Below are positions 45,004 to 55,276 of a DNA stretch of 64,000 nt, piece by piece (position 1 is the first letter of the stretch; each line of letters begins with the position of its first letter). This stretch comes from Cellulomonas composti (GTDB taxonomy: Bacteria; Actinomycetota; Actinomycetes; Actinomycetales; Cellulomonadaceae): positions 124,001-188,000 of the forward strand of contig NZ_BJWG01000003.1 in NCBI RefSeq assembly GCF_007990245.1, given 5' to 3'. The notes beneath the pieces were generated by a model that was not told where the DNA came from, searched no databases, and saw only the letters and a list, made by a program, of their open reading frames with translations. A program made the position numbers and the translations under genes.

Positions 45004-46164
45004 TCAGCGGACGCTGACCACCGGCACGCCCGAGCCCGACTCGACCGGGTCCATCGACTCGGCGATCCGCATGGCCTCCTCGATCAGGGTCTCGACGATC
45101 TGCGACTCGGGGACGGTCTTGACGACCACACCCTTGACGAAGATCTGGCCCTTGCCGTTGCCGGACGCGACGCCGAGGTCCGCCTCACGCGCCTCCCCGG
45201 GGCCGTTGACGACGCAACCCATCACGGCCACGCGCAACGGCACCTCGAGGCCCTCGAGCCCGGCCGTGACGCGCTCCGCGAGCGTGTAGACGTCCACCTG
45301 GGCGCGTCCGCACGACGGGCACGAGACGATCTCGAGCTTGCGCGGCCGCAGGTTGAGCGACTGCAGGATCTGGATGCCGACCTTGACCTCTTCGACGGGC
45401 GGCGCGGACAGCGAGACCCGGATCGTGTCCCCGATGCCCTTGCTCAGCAGCGCGCCGAACGCGGTCGCGGACTTGATCGTGCCCTGGAACGCCGGGCCGG
45501 CCTCGGTCACGCCGAGGTGCAGCGGCCAGTCGCCCCGCTCGGAGAGCAGCTCGTAGGCGCGGACCATGACGACCGGGTCGTTGTGCTTGACCGAGATCTT
45601 GAAGTCGTGGAAGTCGTGCTCCTCGAACAGCGACGCCTCCCAGACGGCGGACTCGACGAGCGCCTCGGGGGTCGCCTTGCCGTACTTGGCGAGCAGGCGG
45701 GGGTCGAGCGAGCCGGCGTTGACGCCGATCCGCAGGCTGACACCGGCGGCGGCCGCCGCCTTCGCGATCTCGCCGACCTGGTCGTCGAACTTGCGGATGT
45801 TGCCCGGGTTCACCCGCACCGCGGCGCAGCCTGCGTCGATCGCGGCGAACACGTACTTGGGCTGGAAGTGGATGTCGGCGATCACCGGGATCTGCGACTT
45901 GCGCGCGATCGCGGGCAGCGCGTCCGCGTCGTCCTGGCTGGGCACCGCGACGCGCACGATGTCGCAGCCGGCGGCCGTGAGCTCGGCGATCTGCTGCAGC
46001 GTGCGGTTGATGTCGGTGGTCGGCGTGGTCGCCATGGACTGCACCGAGACCGGCGCGTCACCGCCGACCTCGACCTTGCCCACGCGGATCTTGCGGGTCG
46101 GACGGCGCGGCGCCAGCACGGGCGCGGGCGCCTCGGGCATGCCCAGGGAGATCGGAACGCTCAC
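45004..46164 (-). CDS. ispG: 4-hydroxy-3-methylbut-2-enyl diphosphate synthase
   Basis: A 386-residue [4Fe-4S] enzyme (GcpE) of the MEP isoprenoid pathway. [26 protein letters not shown] and the cluster Cys residues in [10 protein letters not shown] and [10 protein letters not shown] are present. GTG at 46164 follows GATGAT by 6 bases; ATG at 46140 is the alternative. Dxr of the same pathway lies at 59875-61053; the two are separated by the polyamine island. Confidence 0.96.
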   Translation of the reverse strand: MSVPISLGMPEAPAPVLAPRRPTRKIRVGKVEVGGDAPVSVQSMATTPTTDINRTLQQIAELTAAGCDIVRVAVPSQDDADALPAIARKSQIPVIADIHFQPKYVFAAIDAGCAAVRVNPGNIRKFDDQVGEIAKAAAAAGVSLRIGVNAGSLDPRLLAKYGKATPEALVESAVWEASLFEEHDFHDFKISVKHNDPVVMVRAYELLSERGDWPLHLGVTEAGPAFQGTIKSATAFGALLSKGIGDTIRVSLSAPPVEEVKVGIQILQSLNLRPRKLEIVSCPSCGRAQVDVYTLAERVTAGLEGLEVPLRVAVMGCVVNGPGEAREADLGVASGNGKGQIFVKGVVVKTVPESQIVETLIEEAMRIAESMDPVESGSGVPVVSVR

Positions 46165-46170
46165 CGCCCC

Positions 46171-46176
46171 ATCATC
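46171..46176 (-). promoter_or_regulatory. -10-like box, leaderless ispG
   Basis: GATGAT on the minus strand, 6 bases before the GTG at 46164. Confidence 0.45.
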
Positions 46177-46241
46177 GCACCGCGCCGCGGGCGGACCTGC
46201 CGAGCCCTGCGCACGCGCCGTGAGGGTCTCGTGCAGGCGCG

Positions 46242-46586
46242 TCAGCCGTCGATCTCGGCGCGACGGGCGAGCACGAGCCGGTCGAGCACGTCGTCGGGCA
46301 GCGGGTGCTCGGGCGTGAACCGGACCGTGCCCTTCGCGGTCGAGAAGTCGCCCAGCTCGTCGCGGACGGTGTCCAGCGCCGGCGGGCTGAACGGGTAGAG
46401 CCCGATGTGCCCCTTGGCCACCATGACCGACAGCAGCGGCTTGCCGCGATAGCGCAGCGCGGGCATGCCGTAGCCCACGCCGTCCTCGGCCTCGGGCACC
46501 AGCGAGCGCGCCCGCGCGTAGACGTGCCCGACGACCTCGCGGGTCCCGTCCGGCAGTCCCTCGAGGTAGTCGGAAAGCTCGCTCAC
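46242..46586 (-). CDS. DUF1801/YdhG-like small protein
   Basis: A 114-residue protein with the family pattern [40 protein letters not shown] and a C-terminal [19 protein letters not shown]. The family includes iron-chaperone-like frataxin-fold proteins, but its role is not settled. GTG at 46586 follows TAGCCT by 6 bases. Divergent from gabT. Confidence 0.8.
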   Translation of the reverse strand: MSELSDYLEGLPDGTREVVGHVYARARSLVPEAEDGVGYGMPALRYRGKPLLSVMVAKGHIGLYPFSPPALDTVRDELGDFSTAKGTVRFTPEHPLPDDVLDRLVLARRAEIDG

Positions 46587-46592
46587 CCGGGC

Positions 46593-46598
46593 AGGCTA
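46593..46598 (-). promoter_or_regulatory. -10 box, leaderless DUF1801 gene
   Basis: TAGCCT on the minus strand, 6 bases before the GTG at 46586. Confidence 0.55.
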
Positions 46599-46651
46599 GA
46601 CCCGCTCCCCCCGTCGCGCCGCTCAGCCCGTCGCCGGGATGACGTCCGTCT

Positions 46652-46667
46652 CGGCGGATTCCGTCGC
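46652..46667 (+). promoter_or_regulatory. weak copy of the polyamine-island operator before gabT
   Basis: CGGCGGATTCCGTCGC shares GGATTYCGTCGC with the copy at 53605 and CGGATTCC with the copy at 55261. It lies about 9 bases upstream of a possible gabT -35 (TTCCGG, 46676-46681). Confidence 0.35.
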
Positions 46668-46698
46668 CCGGACGCTTCCGGAGCGATGAGATCCGCAC

Positions 46699-46704
46699 TA
46701 CCGT
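46699..46704 (+). promoter_or_regulatory. -10 box, leaderless gabT
   Basis: TACCGT, 6 bases before the ATG at 46711; TTCCGG 17 bases upstream may be the -35. Confidence 0.6.
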
Positions 46705-46710
46705 CCCTCC

Positions 46711-48057
46711 ATGACCACTGTTTCCGTCCCCGCCACCCCCCTCGAGCAGCGTCGAGTCCTGCGCACGGCGATCCCGGGTCCGCGCTCGGTCGCGCTCGGT
46801 GAGCGCCGTCGCGCGGCCGTCGCGGCGGGCGTGTCCTCGACGCTGCCCGTCTACGTGTCGCGGGCGGCCGGTGCGGTCATCGAGGACGTCGACGGCAACG
46901 TGCTGGTGGACCTGGGTTCCGGCATCGCGGTGACGTCCGTCGGCGCGAGCTCCCCCGAGGTGGCCGCCGCCGTCGCGGCGCAGGCGGCGGACTTCACGCA
47001 CACCTGCTTCATGATCAGCCCCTACGAGGAGTACGTCGCCGTGTGCGAGGGCCTCGCACGCCTCACGCCCGGCACGCACGAGAAGCGCTCGCTGCTGGTG
47101 AACTCGGGCGCCGAGGCCGTCGAGAACGCCGTGAAGATCGCCCGGCGCGCGACCGGCCGGTCCGCCGTGCTCGTGCTCGACCACGCGTACCACGGGCGCA
47201 CCAACCTCACGATGGCGATGACCGCGCGGGCGATGCCGTACAAGACCGGCTTCGGTCCGTTCGTTGGCGAGGTCTACCGCGTGCCGGCGTCCTACCCGCT
47301 GCGCGACCCGTCGGGGATGACCGGCGAGCAGGCGGCCCGACGCGCGATCGACGTCGCCGAGCGGCAGGTCGGCGCCGACCAGGTGGCCGCGCTCGTCGTC
47401 GAGCCGATCCTGGGCGAGGGTGGCTTCGTCGTGCCGGCACCCGGCTTCCTGCGGACGCTCGCGGCATGGGCGGCCGACAAGGGCATCGTGTTCGTCGCCG
47501 ACGAGGTGCAGACCGGCTTCGCGCGTACGGGCTCGATGTTCGCCAGCGACCACGAGGGCGTCGTCCCCGACCTGATCGCGCTGGCCAAGGGCATCGCCGG
47601 CGGCCTGCCGCTCGGTGCCGTCACCGGGCGCGCCGACCTGCTCGACGCGGTCCACCCCGGCGGCCTGGGCGGAACGTTCGGCGGCAACCCGATCGCGTGC
47701 GCGGCCGCGCTGGCCTCGCTGCAGATCTACGAGCGCGACGACCTGGCCGGCGCCGCCCGGGCGATCGAGGCGGCGGTCGTCCCGCGACTTCGGGCTCTGC
47801 AGGCCCGCGTGCCGGCGGTGGCCGACGTCCGCGGCCGCGGCGCGATGCTCGCCGTCGAGCTCGTCGTGCCGGGCTCGCTCGAACCCGACAAGGCCGCGGC
47901 GCAGAAGGTCGCGGCGGCGTGCGCCGCGCAGGGCGTGCTCGTGCTCACGTGCGGCACGTGGGGCAACGTCCTGCGTCTCCTGCCCCCGCTGGTCATCGGG
48001 CTCGACCTGCTCGACGAGGCGCTCACCGTGCTGGAGGAAGCCCTGCTGGCCCTCTAG
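46711..48057 (+). CDS. gabT: 4-aminobutyrate aminotransferase
   Basis: A 448-residue class III PLP transaminase converting GABA to succinate semialdehyde. The PLP Lys is in [49 protein letters not shown] and [18 protein letters not shown] are GabT-like. Its stop overlaps the convergent dehydrogenase stop in a shared CTAG. In this island it would take GABA made from putrescine. No succinate-semialdehyde dehydrogenase gene is visible in the window. Confidence 0.92.
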   Translation: MTTVSVPATPLEQRRVLRTAIPGPRSVALGERRRAAVAAGVSSTLPVYVSRAAGAVIEDVDGNVLVDLGSGIAVTSVGASSPEVAAAVAAQAADFTHTCFMISPYEEYVAVCEGLARLTPGTHEKRSLLVNSGAEAVENAVKIARRATGRSAVLVLDHAYHGRTNLTMAMTARAMPYKTGFGPFVGEVYRVPASYPLRDPSGMTGEQAARRAIDVAERQVGADQVAALVVEPILGEGGFVVPAPGFLRTLAAWAADKGIVFVADEVQTGFARTGSMFASDHEGVVPDLIALAKGIAGGLPLGAVTGRADLLDAVHPGGLGGTFGGNPIACAAALASLQIYERDDLAGAARAIEAAVVPRLRALQARVPAVADVRGRGAMLAVELVVPGSLEPDKAAAQKVAAACAAQGVLVLTCGTWGNVLRLLPPLVIGLDLLDEALTVLEEALLAL

Positions 48058-49337
48058 GACGGATCGCGTTCCTCGAGGCCCCACGGCGAGCCGTAGCCCT
48101 GGGGCGTCGGCGCCGCGAGCAGCTCGAGGAACGGGACCGCGTCGAACGCCTCCGGGCCGAGCACCCCGGTGCCCGACCAGGTACCGGCCGCGAGGAGCTC
48201 GAGCGCGACGACGGGGTTGACCGCGGTCTGCCACACGACGCACTGCGCGCCGTACTCGGCCATCGACCACGCGTTGTCGACGAGGTGGTACAGGTAGACC
48301 TCTCGCGGCGCACCGTCCTTGCCGGTGCCGGTGACCAGCAGGCCGGCACAGGTCGAGCCCGTCATCCGAGGGCCGATCGTGGCGGGGTCGGGCAGCGCCG
48401 CGGCGACGACGTCGCGGGGGCTCACCGGCACGCCGCGGACGGTCACCGGCTCGGTCCTGTCGAGGCCGAGTCGGTGCAGGGTCTGCAGCACGCCGATGAA
48501 CTCCTCGCCGAGCCCGTACTTGAACGTCACCTTGCGGGCGTCCACCCAGCGCGGCATGAGGAGCACCTCCTCGTGCTCGACGTGCACGCACTCGACGTCG
48601 CCGATCGGATCCGGGAACCGGAACACCTCGGGCTCGTGGAACGGCGCCACGGTGAACCAGCCGTCCTGGAGCCCGGCGCCGGCCTCGGCCCGGTCCGCCG
48701 ACCAGATGACCGGCGGGTTCAGGCACTCCTCGATCGTGGTCCAGATGGAGAACGACGGCGCGAAGATGGGCTCACCGGCCTCCCCGAGCACCTCGAGGTT
48801 GGCGCCGTCGCGCACGCCGAGCTCGTCGATCGCTCCGAACAGGTGGTCCGCGGCATACCGGGCGAAGACGTCGGACAGGCCCGGCTCGACACCGATGCCG
48901 ACCAGCGCGAGCCGGCCGTCGGCCTCCCACTGCGCGGCCTGCGCGAACTGCTCGTCGCCCAGCTTGACGCCGGGCAGCTCGTACGGACGCTCCGGGTGCG
49001 CGTGCGACAGGGACATCGCCATGTCGAGGTAGTGCGCGCCCGCCGCCCGGACACCCTCGAAGATCGGCAGCACGAACCGCGGGTCGACCGCGTTGAGCAC
49101 GTGGGTGGCGCCGTGCTCGCGCACCAGGGCCTCGACCGCCTCGGCGCTCGAGGCGTCGACCACCGCCGCCAGGAACCTGCCGCCGACGACGTCGTGCGCG
49201 CTCGCCGCCTCGACCGTGCGCTGCGCGCGCCCGAGGTCGACGTCGGCCACCACGAGCCGCTCGAAGAACCGCCGCCGCGCCGCGATCCGGGCGACCGCGT
49301 CGCCCACGCCACCAGAACCGACCACCAGGACCCGCAC
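48054..49337 (-). CDS. saccharopine-dehydrogenase-like oxidoreductase
   Basis: A 427-residue protein of the saccharopine/carboxynorspermidine dehydrogenase superfamily. N-terminal Rossmann [18 protein letters not shown], then [20 protein letters not shown] and a long substrate domain. Members reduce or oxidise imines formed from lysine or polyamines. Its place as the last gene of the pot operon suggests a polyamine- or lysine-derived substrate, but this is inference. GTG at 49337 has GGAGG eight bases upstream; GTG at 49358 overlaps the potC stop (GTGA). Confidence 0.8.
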   Translation of the reverse strand: MRVLVVGSGGVGDAVARIAARRRFFERLVVADVDLGRAQRTVEAASAHDVVGGRFLAAVVDASSAEAVEALVREHGATHVLNAVDPRFVLPIFEGVRAAGAHYLDMAMSLSHAHPERPYELPGVKLGDEQFAQAAQWEADGRLALVGIGVEPGLSDVFARYAADHLFGAIDELGVRDGANLEVLGEAGEPIFAPSFSIWTTIEECLNPPVIWSADRAEAGAGLQDGWFTVAPFHEPEVFRFPDPIGDVECVHVEHEEVLLMPRWVDARKVTFKYGLGEEFIGVLQTLHRLGLDRTEPVTVRGVPVSPRDVVAAALPDPATIGPRMTGSTCAGLLVTGTGKDGAPREVYLYHLVDNAWSMAEYGAQCVVWQTAVNPVVALELLAAGTWSGTGVLGPEAFDAVPFLELLAAPTPQGYGSPWGLEERDPS

Positions 49338-49354
49338 GAGACCCGCCTCCGCGT

Positions 49355-50215
49355 TCACCGAGCCCGCAGCCGCTTGCTCCGGGCGTAGCCGAGCACCTGG
49401 ACCAGCACGACGATCGCGAGGGCCAGGACGAACATGAAAGAGCTGATGACGTTGGCCTGCGGCGGGATGCCGCGGGTCGCGCTGACGTAGACGAACTTCG
49501 GGAACGTCGTGTAGGCGCCCGAGGTGAAGTTCGTGACGATGAAGTCGTCGAAGCTCAGGCTGAACGCGAGCAGCGCGGCGGCGGCGATGCCGGGGAGCAG
49601 CAGCGGGAAGGTCACCCGCCAGAACGCCTGCAACGGCGACGCGTACAGGTCGGCTGCCGCCTCCTCGAGCGCCGGGTCGAGGCTCGAGACCCGAGCCTTG
49701 ACCGTCACGACGACGAAGCTGATACAGAACATCACGTGCGCGGCGACGACCGTGCCGAAGCCCAGCGGGACGCGCAACGCCAGGAACTGCGCGAGCAGCG
49801 CGGCGCCGAGCACGACCTCGGGTGTCGACATCGGCAGGAAGATCAGCAGGTTGGTCGCCGACCGTCCGCGGAACCGGAACCGGACCAGCGCGATGGCGAT
49901 GAGCGTGCCGAGGACGGTCGCGACGATCGTCGACACGAACCCGACCTGCAGCGAGTTGGCGAAGGCCTCGCACACCTGCGGAGCGGCGCACGGGTTGCGC
50001 CAGTTGTCGAGCGTGAAGCCACGCCACACGAGGTTGGTCTTGCCGGCGTCGTTGAACGAGAACGCGACGGTGTACGCCACCGGCACGAGCAGGTAGGCGA
50101 ACGCCAGCGCGGCGAAGGTCGGGACGAGCATGTCGCCGATCCGCCGACGAGGCCTGCGGGGGGCAGCCGTGCCCTGGGGCGTCGGTGACGCGACCCGGTC
50201 GAGGACGGCCGTCAT
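49355..50215 (-). CDS. potC: spermidine/putrescine ABC transporter permease PotC
   Basis: A 286-residue permease with six membrane helices. The EAA loop is ALEEAAADLYASPLQAFWRV, and LLAFSLSFDDFIVTNF is typical of PotC. ATG overlaps the potB stop (ATGA). Confidence 0.92.
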   Translation of the reverse strand: MTAVLDRVASPTPQGTAAPRRPRRRIGDMLVPTFAALAFAYLLVPVAYTVAFSFNDAGKTNLVWRGFTLDNWRNPCAAPQVCEAFANSLQVGFVSTIVATVLGTLIAIALVRFRFRGRSATNLLIFLPMSTPEVVLGAALLAQFLALRVPLGFGTVVAAHVMFCISFVVVTVKARVSSLDPALEEAAADLYASPLQAFWRVTFPLLLPGIAAAALLAFSLSFDDFIVTNFTSGAYTTFPKFVYVSATRGIPPQANVISSFMFVLALAIVVLVQVLGYARSKRLRAR

Positions 50216-51138
50216 ACCAGCTCCTCCGTCCCGGCCCTGCGGATGTACGCGCCGACCAGCAGCATGATCGCCGCCATGAGCACGACGGACAGGCATGCCG
50301 CGGTCGGGTAGTCCAGGACCTTGAAGAACCGGGAGTCGATGACCTGACCGACCATCGTCGTGTTGGTGTTGTTGCCCAGCAGCGACGCGTTGACGTAGTC
50401 GCCGGCGGCCGGGATGAACACGAGCAGCGTGCCCGCGACGACTCCCGGCATCGACAGCGGCCACGTGACCGTGCGGAACGTCGTCGTGGGCGACGCGTAC
50501 AGGTCCGAGCCCGCCTCGAGGAGGCGGGAGTCCAGACGCCCGAGCGCCGCGAAGATGGGCAGCACCATGAACGGCAGGAAGTTGTAGGTCAGGCCGCAGA
50601 CCACCGCGAACGGCGTCGCGGTCAGACGCGCGTCGGCCGGCAGCAGGTGCAGCCAGTGCAGGGCCGAGACGGTGAAGGAGTCGTCGGCGAGGATCTGCTT
50701 CCACGCGATGGTCCGCAGGATGAAGCTGGTGAAGAACGGCGCCACGACGAGCACGAGCAGCAGACCCTGCAACAGCTTGTGCCCGCGCGCCCGCACCGCG
50801 ATCACGTACGCCATCGGGTACCCGATCACCAGCGCCGCCCCGGTCGCGAGCAGCGCGAACCAGAAGGAGCGCACGATCGTCGGCCAGAACTGCGAGATCG
50901 CGTCGACGTAGTTCTGCCAGTGGAACGCGGGCTGGTACTGACCCACGTCGCCGCCCGGCACCGGCACGTACAGCGACGTCGCCAGCAGGGCACCGACGGG
51001 CACGACGAAGAACAGGAGCAGGTAGATGATCCCCGGGCCGAGCAGCACCAGGTGCGCGCGCTGAGCGGTGCGTCGCGGCGGCGGTGCTGCGCTCGGGTCG
51101 CCGGCGACGGTGTCGCCCAGCGCGGCGGTGATGCTCAC
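50212..51138 (-). CDS. potB: spermidine/putrescine ABC transporter permease PotB
   Basis: A 308-residue permease with six membrane helices. EAA loop LLEAGSDLYASPTTTFRTVT and VFIPAAGDYVNASLLG are PotB-like. GTG start overlaps the potA stop (GTGA). Confidence 0.92.
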   Translation of the reverse strand: MSITAALGDTVAGDPSAAPPPRRTAQRAHLVLLGPGIIYLLLFFVVPVGALLATSLYVPVPGGDVGQYQPAFHWQNYVDAISQFWPTIVRSFWFALLATGAALVIGYPMAYVIAVRARGHKLLQGLLLVLVVAPFFTSFILRTIAWKQILADDSFTVSALHWLHLLPADARLTATPFAVVCGLTYNFLPFMVLPIFAALGRLDSRLLEAGSDLYASPTTTFRTVTWPLSMPGVVAGTLLVFIPAAGDYVNASLLGNNTNTTMVGQVIDSRFFKVLDYPTAACLSVVLMAAIMLLVGAYIRRAGTEELV

Positions 51139-52310
51139 AGCTCGTCGTCCAGGTCGAACGTGCCCTCGTCCGCGGCCTCGGCCCCGTCGAGACCGAACGT
51201 GAAGTCCACGGCCCAGGCGAGCCGGACCGGCGAGCCGACCGTCACGGTCGCCCCGCCCAGCAGGTTCTGCGCGAAGACGCCGAACGTGCCGAGGCCGGCG
51301 ATCTCGACCTGGTACTGCGTGCTCACACCCATGAACGAGACGTCGGTGACCACACCCGGGCCCAGGACGTTCTCCGCCTCGCCGGGAGCCTGGTCACCGA
51401 CCAGGAGACGCATCTTCTCCGGTCGGGCGCCCACCAGCACGGCGCCGTCGGTCCGGACCGCCCGCTGCTGCGGGACGAGGATCCGCGTGCCGCCCACGTC
51501 GACGCCCAGCAGGCCCGGCTTCTCGTCGCGCTCGACGACGGTCCCCGCGACCAGGTTGGACTGACCGAGGAAGTTGGCGACGAACGTGGTGCGCGGCAGC
51601 TCGTAGAGCTGTGCCGGCGAACCCATCTGCTCGATCCGCCCACGGTTCATCACGGCGACCGTGTCGGCCATGGTCATGGCCTCCTCCTGGTCGTGCGTGA
51701 CGTGCACGAAGGTGAGCCCGACCTCGGTCTGGATGCGCTTGAGCTCCAGCTGCATCTGGCGCCGGAGCTTGAGGTCGAGCGCGCCCAGCGGCTCGTCGAG
51801 GAGCAGGAGGGCCGGTCGGTTCACGAGCGCTCGAGCGAGGGCGACCCGCTGCTGCTGGCCACCGGAGAGCTGGCCGGGCCTGCGGTCCGCCAGGTGACGC
51901 AGCTCGACCAGGTCGAGGCCGTCGGCGACCCGCTTGGCGATGTCGTTGGCGCGCGTTCGCCTGAGGCCGAAGGCCACGTTCTCGCCGACCGTCAGGTGCG
52001 GGAACAGCGCATAGCTCTGGAACACGGTGTTGACCGGCCGCTGGTGGGCACGCGTGCCGGTGACGTCCTTGCCGCCGATCGACAAGGTGCCCGACGTCGG
52101 CTGCTCGAGCCCGGCGATCATCCGCAGCGTCGTCGTCTTGCCGCAGCCCGACGGGCCGAGCAGGGCGAAGAACGAGCCCGGCTGGATGGTGAGCGTGAGG
52201 TCGTCCACCGCGACGAACGAGCCGAACGCCTTGGTGACCCGCTCGATCACGAGCGCCGCCCCACCCGCACCCGTGGCCTGCGCCTCGGGGGCGGCGCCCG
52301 TGCTCGTCAT
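51135..52310 (-). CDS. potA: spermidine/putrescine ABC transporter ATPase PotA
   Basis: A 391-residue ATPase: Walker [11 protein letters not shown], signature [15 protein letters not shown], Walker [13 protein letters not shown], then a C-terminal TOBE domain. ATG overlaps the potD stop (ATGA). It energises uptake through PotB and PotC. Confidence 0.94.
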   Translation of the reverse strand: MTSTGAAPEAQATGAGGAALVIERVTKAFGSFVAVDDLTLTIQPGSFFALLGPSGCGKTTTLRMIAGLEQPTSGTLSIGGKDVTGTRAHQRPVNTVFQSYALFPHLTVGENVAFGLRRTRANDIAKRVADGLDLVELRHLADRRPGQLSGGQQQRVALARALVNRPALLLLDEPLGALDLKLRRQMQLELKRIQTEVGLTFVHVTHDQEEAMTMADTVAVMNRGRIEQMGSPAQLYELPRTTFVANFLGQSNLVAGTVVERDEKPGLLGVDVGGTRILVPQQRAVRTDGAVLVGARPEKMRLLVGDQAPGEAENVLGPGVVTDVSFMGVSTQYQVEIAGLGTFGVFAQNLLGGATVTVGSPVRLAWAVDFTFGLDGAEAADEGTFDLDDEL

Positions 52311-53530
52311 GCGCCGATCACGGTGAGGAACTCGTTGTTGTAGCGCTCCTCCTCGTCGGGGGTGAGCGTGCGGAACACGCTGACCTTGGAGAGGACCTCC
52401 TCGGTCGGGAAGATGTACGGGTTCTCCGCGAGCTCCGGGTCGACCTTCTCCATCTCCTCGCGGGCGCCCTGGACCGGGGTGATGTAGTTGACCCACGCCG
52501 CGACCTGAGCCGCGACCACCGGGTCGTAGTAGTAGTTCATGAGGTCCTCGGCGTTGCTCAGGTGGCCCGAGCCGACCGGCACCATCAGGTTGTCGCTCCA
52601 GAGCGTGCCGCCGGACTCCGGGATGGCGAACTCGAACCTGCCGTCGGCCTCGTAGTTGAGCGAGGTGACGTCGCCCGACCAGCCGATGACCGCGATCGCG
52701 TCGCCCGAGGCCAGGTCCTGCGTGTAGGCGTTGCCGCGGACCTGCCGGATGTGCCCCGAGTCGATCTTCTGCTTGAGGACCTCGAGCGCCGCCTCGAAGT
52801 CGTCGTCGGTCCAGTCGCTCGACGGGTCGACGCCCTGGTCGAGCATGATGATGCCCACGGTGTCGCGCATCTCCGAGAGGACCTCGACCCGGCCTGCCAG
52901 CTCGGGCGCCCACAGGTCGCTCAGCGTGTGCACCCCGCCGGGCACCTTCGACTTGTCCCACGCGAAGCCCGCGAAGCCCGACTGCCACGTCAGTGAGTGC
53001 TTGCGACCCGGGTCGAAGTCCACGTCGGCAAGGCTGGTCAGGATGTTGTCGGCATTCGGGATCCGGGATCTGTCCAGCTCCTGGGTGTAGCCCAGGCGGA
53101 TCATCCGCGCCGTCATCCAGTCGGTGAGCGTGACGATGTCGTACCCGATGTCCTGGCCGTTCGCCAGCTGGCCCGAGACCTTGCCGTAGAACGCGTCGTT
53201 GTCGTCGATGTCCTCGGCGTAGGTGACCTTGAGGCCGGACTGCTTCTCGAACTCCACGAGCGTGGGGTAGCTGGTCCCGTCGTCGTCCTGGTCGAGGTAC
53301 TGCGTCCAGTTGGCCCAGCGCACGATCTTGTCGGTCGCGGACACGTCCTTGGCGGTCTGCGCGGTCGACGACGGCGAGCCCGTGCCGCACGCAGCCAGCA
53401 CGGCGGCGGTTCCCACCGTGCCGACCGCACCGAGCAGGAACGTGCGCCGCGACAGGTTGGCCCGCTGCGCCTGGGCGACGAGCGCTCGCACGAGCGGGTC
53501 CTCGGGGGCGGGGCGGCGATGAGGGCTCAT
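52307..53530 (-). CDS. potD: polyamine-binding lipoprotein PotD
   Basis: A 407-residue extracytoplasmic binding protein. The N-terminus has a twin-arginine motif (LSRRTFLLGAV) and a lipobox ending in Cys (VLAACG), so it is probably Tat-exported and lipidated. The rest is a PotD/PotF-type fold (FEKQSGLKVTYAEDIDDNDA and SFAGFAWDKSKVP-type region). GGAGCCTC precedes the ATG. First gene of potDAB C plus dehydrogenase; all junctions overlap by four bases except a possible last one. Two operator-like palindromes lie upstream. Confidence 0.93.
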   Translation of the reverse strand: MSPHRRPAPEDPLVRALVAQAQRANLSRRTFLLGAVGTVGTAAVLAACGTGSPSSTAQTAKDVSATDKIVRWANWTQYLDQDDDGTSYPTLVEFEKQSGLKVTYAEDIDDNDAFYGKVSGQLANGQDIGYDIVTLTDWMTARMIRLGYTQELDRSRIPNADNILTSLADVDFDPGRKHSLTWQSGFAGFAWDKSKVPGGVHTLSDLWAPELAGRVEVLSEMRDTVGIIMLDQGVDPSSDWTDDDFEAALEVLKQKIDSGHIRQVRGNAYTQDLASGDAIAVIGWSGDVTSLNYEADGRFEFAIPESGGTLWSDNLMVPVGSGHLSNAEDLMNYYYDPVVAAQVAAWVNYITPVQGAREEMEKVDPELAENPYIFPTEEVLSKVSVFRTLTPDEEERYNNEFLTVIGA

Positions 53531-53579
53531 GAGGCTCCTAGGGCTCCGGAGGGTCCAGCCGGGCACGGCGTGTCGCTGG

Positions 53580-53608
53580 ATCTTCGCAAACAGACGGCCG
53601 TCCAGCAA
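53580..53608 (-). promoter_or_regulatory. probable potD promoter
   Basis: On the minus strand TTGCTG (53608-53603) and GAAGAT (53585-53580) are separated by 17 bases. The -35 hexamer lies inside the operator-like repeat at 53605-53620. Confidence 0.45.
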
Positions 53609-53620
53609 GGATTTCGTCGC
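53605..53620 (-). promoter_or_regulatory. polyamine-island operator copy A1
   Basis: Minus-strand GCGACGAAATCCTTGC, an imperfect copy of GCAACGGAWWCSTTGC. Its centre is exactly 30 bases from copy A2, about three helical turns, and it overlaps the proposed potD -35. Confidence 0.5.
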
Positions 53621-53634
53621 GGAAGACTGTGCTC

Positions 53635-53650
53635 GCAACGGAAACGTTGC
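53635..53650. promoter_or_regulatory. polyamine-island operator copy A2
   Basis: GCAACG-GAAA-CGTTGC, a perfect 6-base inverted repeat between the dehydrogenase stop and potD. It is flanked by CGCAACG...GTTGCATGG, as in the copy at the lrp promoter. Confidence 0.6.
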
Positions 53651-53684
53651 ATGGACGGAACATGGGACGTATGGATCCGTCGAC

Positions 53685-55133
53685 TCAAGCGTCGAACGCG
53701 GACATCACGTGCTTGATCCGGGTGTAGTCCTCGAACCCGTACATCGAGAGGTCCTTGCCGTACCCGGAGTGCTTGAACCCCCCGTGCGGCATCTCGGCGA
53801 CGAACGGGATGTGGGTGTTGATCCACACGACCCCGAAGTCGAGCGCGCGCGACATCCGCAGCGCCCGGCCGTGGTTCTGGGTCCACACCGAGCTGGACAG
53901 GCCGTACCGCACGCCGTTGGCCAGCGCGATCGCCTCGTCCTCGTCGGTGAACGTCTGCACCGTGATGACCGGTCCGAAGATCTCGTCCTGCACCGCCTCG
54001 TCGTCCTGCCGCAGGCCGTCGACGATCGTGGCCTCGACGAAGTAGCCCGTGTCCCCGACCCGGTGGCCGCCCGTCACGATCGACGCATGGTCGGGCAGCC
54101 GGTCGAGGAACCCGGTCACGCGTTCGAGCTGGAGCGCGTTGTTGACCGGGCCGAACGCCACGTCCGGGTCGTCCGGCAGGCCGGTGCGCTGACCCCTCGC
54201 CGCCTCGGCCAGCGCGGCGACGAAGTCGTCGCGGACCGACGCGTGCACCAGCACGCGGGTGGCGGCGGTGCAGTCCTGGCCGGCGTTGTAGTAGCCCGCG
54301 CCGGCGATACCCTCGGCCGCCGCGGCGAGGTCCGCGTCGGCGAACACGACGACCGGGGCCTTGCCGCCCAGCTCGAGGTGGACGCGCTTCACGTTCGCGG
54401 CGGCGGCCTCGGCGACCTGCGAACCCGCCCGGACCGACCCGGTGATGGCGACCATGTCCGGACGCTGGTGCGAGACGAGCGCACGCCCCGTGTCCCGGTC
54501 GCCGCAGATGACGTTGAGCACCCCGGGAGGCAGCACCTCGGCCGCCACCCGACCGAGCAGCAGGGTCGAGGCGGGCGTCGTGTCCGACGGCTTGAGCACG
54601 ATCGTGTTCCCGGCCGCGAGCGCGGGGGCGATCTTCCAGACGGCCATCATCAGCGGGTAGTTCCACGGCGTGACCTGCCCGACGACGCCTACCGGCTCGC
54701 GGCGCAGCCACGAGGTGTGGCCGGCCAGGTACTCCCCCGCGGACAGTCCCTCGAGCACGCGCGCGGCCCCGGCGAAGAACCTCAGCTGGTCGACGCAGGG
54801 CGGCACCTCGTCCGAGGCGGTCAGGTGCAGGGGCTTGCCGGTGTTCCGCGACTCGACCGCGACGAACTCGTCGGCCCGCGCCTCGACCGCATCGGCCAGC
54901 CGGAGCAGCGCGAGCTGGCGCTCCGCGGGCGTCGTACGGCCCCAGGTCGTGAACGCCTCCGAGGCGGCGCCGTAGGCGGCGTCGACGTCCTGCGCCCCGC
55001 TCAGCGGCGCACGGGCGTACTCCACCCCGGTCGACGGGTCGATCACCGCCGTCGTACGACCGTCCGCGGCGGCGCGCTGCGCGCCCCCGATCACGTTCAG
55101 CAGCTCGAGGGTCTGGTCGGGGGCCTGGCTCAC
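53685..55133 (-). CDS. aminobutyraldehyde dehydrogenase
   Basis: A 482-residue NAD-dependent aldehyde dehydrogenase. Catalytic Cys in NAGQDCTAATR and Glu in LELGGKAPVVVF; the C-terminal SGYGKDLSMYGFEDYTRIKH is characteristic of gamma-aminobutyraldehyde dehydrogenases (PatD/PuuC-like). It would oxidise 4-aminobutyraldehyde to GABA. GTG at 55133 has GAGGAG upstream; the frame extends to 55163. Divergent from the Lrp gene and upstream of pot on the same strand. Confidence 0.9.
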   Translation of the reverse strand: MSQAPDQTLELLNVIGGAQRAAADGRTTAVIDPSTGVEYARAPLSGAQDVDAAYGAASEAFTTWGRTTPAERQLALLRLADAVEARADEFVAVESRNTGKPLHLTASDEVPPCVDQLRFFAGAARVLEGLSAGEYLAGHTSWLRREPVGVVGQVTPWNYPLMMAVWKIAPALAAGNTIVLKPSDTTPASTLLLGRVAAEVLPPGVLNVICGDRDTGRALVSHQRPDMVAITGSVRAGSQVAEAAAANVKRVHLELGGKAPVVVFADADLAAAAEGIAGAGYYNAGQDCTAATRVLVHASVRDDFVAALAEAARGQRTGLPDDPDVAFGPVNNALQLERVTGFLDRLPDHASIVTGGHRVGDTGYFVEATIVDGLRQDDEAVQDEIFGPVITVQTFTDEDEAIALANGVRYGLSSSVWTQNHGRALRMSRALDFGVVWINTHIPFVAEMPHGGFKHSGYGKDLSMYGFEDYTRIKHVMSAFDA

Positions 55134-55260
55134 GGCGATCTCCTCACGTTCGGTGGGCCGCACGCTACGCCGGTCGCGCCGGTTCCGGGAGTGCCCAGAG
55201 GCGGCAATCGGCCGATCGGAGGGTTCCCAACGCCGAAATCAGAAGTCCACACGGCCTGTC

Positions 55261-55276
55261 GCAACGGATTCCTTGC
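55261..55276. promoter_or_regulatory. polyamine-island operator copy B
   Basis: GCAACGGATTCCTTGC in the divergent region between the dehydrogenase and lrp. Its right end supplies the TTGCAT -35 of the lrp promoter, the same geometry as copy A1 at potD. Confidence 0.55.

Noticed and set aside
46165..48726. Upstream open extension of the ispG frame
   Set aside because: It is antisense to gabT and covers the DUF1801 gene. IspG homology and a -10-like box fix the start near 46164.
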